Positions 60,240 through 64,000 of a stretch of DNA of 64,000 bases are shown here, piece by piece. This DNA comes from Flavobacterium ginsenosidimutans (GTDB taxonomy: Bacteria > Bacteroidota > Bacteroidia > Flavobacteriales > Flavobacteriaceae). The stretch covers positions 396,111 through 460,110 of the forward strand of contig NZ_QJRJ01000080.1 in assembly GCF_003254625.1 (NCBI RefSeq), given 5' to 3'. The stretch's first letter is position 1. The number at the start of each line of letters is the position of its first letter. Position numbers and translations under genes: made by a program. Under the pieces are notes generated by a model. The model was not told the origin of the DNA. It did not search any database and saw only the letters and a program-made list of their open reading frames with translations.

Positions 60240-60698
60240 TTAAATAGGTAAAACCGTCGTACTTTTTACTTCTGAAATTACAAAAACTGTATTGATTAGT
60301 GAAACTTCGGGCAAAACGGATAATTTTTTTTGATGGAAATGATGATAGCTTTCCATGTCTGGAATTATAATCTTAAGCATATAATCAAAATTTCCTGAAA
60401 CATAATTACACTCTACAACTTCAGGCAAATTTAAAATCGACTGATTAAATCCTTCAGAAGTATCATAAGTCTGTTTTGTTAAGGTTACCTGACAATAAAC
60501 CGTAAGATTATTTCCGAGTTTTTTCTTGTCTAAAATAGTAACATACTTTTCTATAATACCATCTTTTTCAAGACGTTTCACTCGATCATGAACGGGAGTT
60601 AAAGACAAATTTATTTTGTTTGCAATGTCTTTTAAAGTGTAATGCGCATCTTCTTGTAAAAGACGTAGGATTTTTTTGTCAATTTCATCTAAAGCCAT
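60240..60698 (-). CDS. Lrp/AsnC-family transcriptional regulator
   Basis: Protein of 152 residues. N-terminal winged helix (LDEIDKKILRLLQEDAHYTLKDIANKINLSLTPVHDRVKRLEKDGIIEKY) and C-terminal RAM effector domain (VTLTKQTYDTSEGFNQSILNLPEVVECNYVSGNFDYMLKIIIPDMESYHHFHQKKLSVLPEV). Divergent from alanine dehydrogenase, so it probably controls that gene in response to alanine or other amino acids. Confidence 0.93.
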   Translation of the reverse strand: MALDEIDKKILRLLQEDAHYTLKDIANKINLSLTPVHDRVKRLEKDGIIEKYVTILDKKKLGNNLTVYCQVTLTKQTYDTSEGFNQSILNLPEVVECNYVSGNFDYMLKIIIPDMESYHHFHQKKLSVLPEVSLINTVFVISEVKSTTVLPI

Positions 60699-60854
60699 AA
60701 CGAAAACGTTTTATTAAAATCTATAGAATTCAGTCTTTTTTTCTTTTTGAAGAATAAAATTCATTTCAAAACAGAATATTTTTCTGTAAAATTAAAAAAT
60801 AAAATAATATTTTCTTATTTATTAACCCTCAAACCATAATTTATTCTCTATCTG

Positions 60855-60862
60855 TAGATTTG
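60855..60862 (+). promoter_or_regulatory. Predicted ald promoter -7 box
   Basis: TAGATTTG, 37 bases before the ald ATG. The 200-base region between lrp and ald is where a regulator site would lie; no clear dyad was found. Confidence 0.5.
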
Positions 60863-60898
60863 TAAAACAATTTCAATAAAAACAAAAAAATATAACAA

Positions 60899-62017
60899 AT
60901 GATAATAGGTGTTCCAAAAGAAATAAAAAATAATGAGAACAGAGTTGCTTTAACTCCTGCAGGTGTTTCAGAAATGAAAAAACACGGACATACAGTTTAT
61001 GTTCAATCTACTGCTGGTTTAGGAAGCGGTTTTGCTGATGAAGAATATGCACAAGCTGGTGCGATTATTTTACCAACTATTGAAGAAGTTTACGCTATCG
61101 CTGAGATGATCATCAAAGTAAAAGAACCAATTGCTTCTGAATATCCATTGATCAAAAAAGATCAATTATTATTTACTTATTTCCACTTTGCTTCTTCTGA
61201 AGAATTAACGCATGCAATGTTAGAAAAAGGAGCTGTTTGTTTAGCTTACGAAACTGTAGAAAAAACAGACAGAAGTTTACCATTATTAGTTCCAATGTCT
61301 GAAGTTGCAGGTCGTATGGCAATCCAACAAGGAGCAAAATACCTTGAAAAACCATTAAAAGGAAGAGGAATTCTTTTAGGAGGTGTTCCTGGTGTTCCAC
61401 CAGCAAAAGTATTGGTTTTAGGTGGAGGAATTGTAGGAACTCAAGCTGCAAAAATGGCTGCAGGTTTAGGAGCTCAGGTTACTATTATGGACTTAAGCTT
61501 ACCACGTTTACGTCAATTAGACGACATTATGCCAGCTAACGTAAATACAGAAATGTCTAATCATTACAACATCACAAGAGCAATTAAAGATGCTGACTTA
61601 ATTGTTGGAGCGGTTTTAATTCCAGGAGCAAAAGCGCCTCACTTAATTACTCGTGATATGCTTAAATTAATGCGTCCAGGAACTGTTGTTGTTGACGTAG
61701 CTGTAGACCAAGGTGGATGTATCGAAACTTGTACTCCTACAACTCACGAAAACCCAACTTTCATTATTGACGATATTGTTCACTATTGTGTAGCTAATAT
61801 GCCAGGTGCTGTTCCTTACACTTCTACTTTAGCTTTAACAAATGCAACTTTACCATACGCTGTACAATTAGCAAATAAAGGATGGGAAAAAGCTTGTACA
61901 GAAAATGAAGAATTAAATAAAGGATTAAACGTAGCAAATGGAAAAATCCTTTATAAAGGAGTTGCTGAAGCTTGGAATCTTCCTTTTAACGAAGAAATAG
62001 TATTAGCAAACGCATAG
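60899..62017 (+). CDS. ald: Alanine dehydrogenase
   Basis: Protein of 372 residues. The N-terminal signature IGVPKEIKNNENRVALTPAG and Lys in VKVKEP bind pyruvate; GGIVGTQAAKMAAGLGAQVTIMD is the NAD motif. DVAVDQGGCIET and HYCVANMPGAVPYTSTLAL are fully conserved. It interconverts alanine and pyruvate plus ammonia with NAD. Expressed from its own promoter beside a divergent Lrp gene. Confidence 0.97.
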   Translation: MIIGVPKEIKNNENRVALTPAGVSEMKKHGHTVYVQSTAGLGSGFADEEYAQAGAIILPTIEEVYAIAEMIIKVKEPIASEYPLIKKDQLLFTYFHFASSEELTHAMLEKGAVCLAYETVEKTDRSLPLLVPMSEVAGRMAIQQGAKYLEKPLKGRGILLGGVPGVPPAKVLVLGGGIVGTQAAKMAAGLGAQVTIMDLSLPRLRQLDDIMPANVNTEMSNHYNITRAIKDADLIVGAVLIPGAKAPHLITRDMLKLMRPGTVVVDVAVDQGGCIETCTPTTHENPTFIIDDIVHYCVANMPGAVPYTSTLALTNATLPYAVQLANKGWEKACTENEELNKGLNVANGKILYKGVAEAWNLPFNEEIVLANA

Positions 62018-62055
62018 TGCTAATACTTAATAAGTGCTTACTAAGTCACTACTAT

Positions 62056-62086
62056 AAAGGCTTTTCTTAATTGAAAAGCCTTTTTT
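62056..62086 (+). terminator. Terminator after ald
   Basis: AAAGGCTTTTC, six-base loop, GAAAAGCCTTTTTT. Confidence 0.9.
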
Positions 62087-62093
62087 ATTGCAT

Positions 62094-62124
62094 AAAAAAA
62101 CCTGCCTTTTAGAGACAGGTTTTT
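62094..62124 (-). terminator. Terminator of the PafA-like gene
   Basis: AAAAAAACCTGCCT and AGACAGGTTTTT, imperfect stem just after the stop at 62130 (minus strand). Confidence 0.8.
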
Positions 62125-62129
62125 AAAAT

Positions 62130-63749
62130 TTATTTTTTATCGTTTAGAACTTCAGTCATTACTTTAGCTTCAGTTCCATTTGGAAAAGTAACTTTAATCT
62201 TTTGAGCAATTGTTGGAGCAATCTCTGTAATTGCTTTTTTATCATAAGATTCACCCTTTTTAATATGCCATCCATAAAAAATTGCAGGAACATGAGTATC
62301 GTAAGCATAAATAGTTCCATGAGATGTACCAGTTGGTGTATATTCAATAACACCTGGTTTATCTACAATAACTAAATCTCCATTTTGTGTAACATCATAA
62401 CCTTTTGCAACAAAATTTAAAGAATAATCATTTCCAGCATTCGCTAAAACTTCTTCCTCAGTATAGACTTTTTTAACTTGTGGCTGAGCAATTAAAAACT
62501 CTTTAAAATCTCTTTTCACCTTAGCAAGTTCTAATCCTTTATCTTTAATAATTTGTCTATTGAAGAAAACATTAAAATTTGAATAGTTTTGAATCAGATC
62601 TACACCAAAAGTCTTAGTTGAGAAATCTTGCAGACTTTTTCTAACCTCTTTAGACGGGTAATTATCTACATTATATTTACGATCTTTTAAATAAATTACA
62701 TTTTCTGCTCCAGCATGATCAGCAGTTAAGAAAAGTAAATAGTTTCCTTTACCAACTGTTTTATCAAGATAAGCTAAGAAATCAGCAATTGTCTGATCTA
62801 ATCTTAAATAAGTATCCTGAAGTTCCATAGATCTTGGCCCAAGTAAATGGCCTACATAATCTGTAGAAGAAAAACTTACTGTTAGGAAGTCTGTGATATT
62901 ATCTTTACCTAATTCTTCTTTTTCAATCGCTCTTTTTGCAAATTCAGCTAATAAATCGTTACCGTATGGCGTTGCACGGATAACTCCTGCATCGTTCTTC
63001 TCATACATAGATTTTAAATCATATGGAAAAACTGGAGCAGCACTTCCATATAATTTACCTTCATAAGGATTGTTGTCAGGAAGACTCTCATTATAAACCG
63101 AAGCAGGCTTATACAAATCCCAACCTTTATTAATATATTTTAAGTAATTTTTCTCGTTATTGAATTCTGTTACCCACTCAGGCAATTTTTCTCCGTAGAA
63201 AGTGCTCGAAATAAAAGAACCTGTTTTACTGTACCAAAATGCCCAATTTGCAAAATGTCCCGCAGGAAGAATAGCGCCACGGTCTTTTAAACTCATTCCG
63301 ATTACTTTTCCGTTAAAATTAGTAGCCATTCTTACTTCATCAGTAATAGTAGTACTTTGAAGGTTTTTTGGAGACATTGCACCTTCTTCTGCCGTTCCAT
63401 CACCAACAGTTTTCACACCTGCATCATCTGTACAATACATTTCTTTCCCAAGTGTTCTACTAAACCATTCGTTACCTACAATTCCGTGAGTAGCTGGAGT
63501 TGTACCTGTGTAGATTGAAGCATGCCCAGGAGCAGTATAAGTTGGCATATAGTTGTAATGCATATTCTGGAAAGTAAATCCATCATTCATTAATCTTTTA
63601 AAGCCGTTTGGAGAAAAATCATCTGAAAAGCGATATAAATATTCCATTTTCATTTGATCGACAACTATACCCACAACTAACTTTGGACGTTGTTGCGCAC
63701 TTAGGCCTGTTACAGCAAGAAGTGCTAACAATAAAATATTTTTCTTCAT
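62130..63749 (-). CDS. PafA-like alkaline phosphatase
   Basis: Start set at ATG 63749, since the upstream in-frame ATG at 63773 lies inside a TAnnTTTG promoter box. The 539-residue protein has a signal peptide (MKKNILLLALLAVTGLSAQQ), then the metal-site and nucleophile signature KLVVGIVVDQMKMEYLYRF and MPTYTAPGHASIYTGTTPATHGIVGNEWF, where the first Thr of TAPGHAS is the PafA-type nucleophile, and FLTADHAGAEN with metal ligands. It hydrolyses phosphomonoesters in the periplasm or outer membrane and is usual in phosphate-scavenging Flavobacteria. Confidence 0.93.
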   Translation of the reverse strand: MKKNILLLALLAVTGLSAQQRPKLVVGIVVDQMKMEYLYRFSDDFSPNGFKRLMNDGFTFQNMHYNYMPTYTAPGHASIYTGTTPATHGIVGNEWFSRTLGKEMYCTDDAGVKTVGDGTAEEGAMSPKNLQSTTITDEVRMATNFNGKVIGMSLKDRGAILPAGHFANWAFWYSKTGSFISSTFYGEKLPEWVTEFNNEKNYLKYINKGWDLYKPASVYNESLPDNNPYEGKLYGSAAPVFPYDLKSMYEKNDAGVIRATPYGNDLLAEFAKRAIEKEELGKDNITDFLTVSFSSTDYVGHLLGPRSMELQDTYLRLDQTIADFLAYLDKTVGKGNYLLFLTADHAGAENVIYLKDRKYNVDNYPSKEVRKSLQDFSTKTFGVDLIQNYSNFNVFFNRQIIKDKGLELAKVKRDFKEFLIAQPQVKKVYTEEEVLANAGNDYSLNFVAKGYDVTQNGDLVIVDKPGVIEYTPTGTSHGTIYAYDTHVPAIFYGWHIKKGESYDKKAITEIAPTIAQKIKVTFPNGTEAKVMTEVLNDKK

Positions 63750-63770
63750 ATTTAAAAAGTAATTTAAACA

Positions 63771-63778
63771 CAAAAATA
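63771..63778 (-). promoter_or_regulatory. Predicted promoter -7 box of the PafA-like gene
   Basis: TATTTTTG on the minus strand, 22 bases before ATG 63749. Confidence 0.5.
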
Positions 63779-63944
63779 CTTATTCATATCCAAAAAGTCT
63801 AAAGTATCAATGTTTAACCACAAACAATTGACTATAATTTAACAGTTTTAAAACTATCAGCCTTACACATCTGTAATTTCCCTATGGACCAAGCCGCCAA
63901 CTGAATCTTTTCCGGTATTGTTTTAATACAGCTTAAAACCAAAA

Positions 63945-63972
63945 AATCCCCATCAAATACATGATGAGGATT
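63945..63972 (-). terminator. Probable rRNA operon terminator
   Basis: AATCCCCATCA, six-base loop, TGATGAGGATT (one mismatch), between the PafA-like gene promoter and the end of the 5S gene; on the minus strand it follows the 5S sequence. Confidence 0.65.
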
Positions 63973-63982
63973 CTTAAAAGAA

Positions 63983-64000
63983 AGGCGACGACATACTCTC
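63983..64000 (-). rRNA. rrf: 5S rRNA, 3' end only (cut by window edge)
   Basis: The minus strand reads GAGAGTATGTCGTCGCC, the standard 3' end of Bacteroidota 5S rRNA. Only about 18 bases are inside the window. The orientation places 23S and 16S to the right. Confidence 0.7.

Overview
The window is AT-rich, gene-dense chromosomal DNA from a member of the Bacteroidota, most likely Flavobacterium or a close relative. The evidence is the protein families present (SusC-type plug domains, the N-terminally extended GAPDH, a PafA-type phosphatase, split methylmalonyl-CoA mutase subunits), the near absence of Shine-Dalgarno sequences, and the many TAnnTTTG boxes at promoter distance, which is the Bacteroidota -7 element. 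Genus is inferred from general resemblance, not from a search. No prophage, transposase, integrase or CRISPR array was seen.

Layout. 1-2064 (-): APS kinase, aspartyl/asparaginyl hydroxylase-like protein and a sulfotransferase cut by the window edge. 2232-9349: sirtuin, purB, a CPA2 antiporter, 1-Cys peroxiredoxin, an AEC transporter and an Rrf2 regulator. 9409-16090: Rrf2-linked reductase, meaB, an LTA-synthase-like enzyme, MATE pump and an outer-membrane barrel. 16313-23200: a propeller-like protein, then an ECF sigma / anti-sigma / VWA operon in which both downstream proteins carry SusC plug-like segments without a barrel, then a LURP-one-like protein, an SDR and an unknown protein. 23308-31822: mtaB, a secreted protein, and a minus-strand block (GNAT, HAD, DUF2007, hydrolase, half-length DEAD protein, NtrC-like regulator without DNA-binding domain, ABC-2 transporter). 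31905-39918: ABC ATPase, dnaJ-grpE, a candidate small RNA, tRNA-Trp, hisS, a MacB-like permease, prmC and a GNAT. 40050-53301: ribD-HAD, IMPACT protein, thioesterase, dnaA and followers, udk, divIC and mutA-mutB. 53443-64000: lysozyme-like protein, mltG, GNAT, dapF, htrA, GAPDH, Lrp/ald pair, PafA-like phosphatase, and the last bases of a 5S rRNA gene on the minus strand, so an rRNA operon lies just beyond the right edge.

How genes work together. meaB and mutA-mutB form one B12 pathway although about 38 kb apart. grpE-dnaJ is a chaperone operon. The Rrf2 regulator and the following reductase share an operator-like sequence. ald and a divergent Lrp regulator form a classic pair. mltG, dapF, divIC and the lysozyme-like protein serve the cell wall.

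The most unusual points are: (1) the sigma/anti-sigma/VWA operon with orphan plug domains; (2) many intergenic spacers filled with word-like degenerate tandem repeats arranged as long inverted repeats, in several families that recur across the window and sometimes run into gene ends; (3) the APS kinase/hydroxylase/sulfotransferase cluster; (4) several proteins missing a standard part (DnaJ zinc site, NtrC HTH, half a helicase, sirtuin zinc cysteines).
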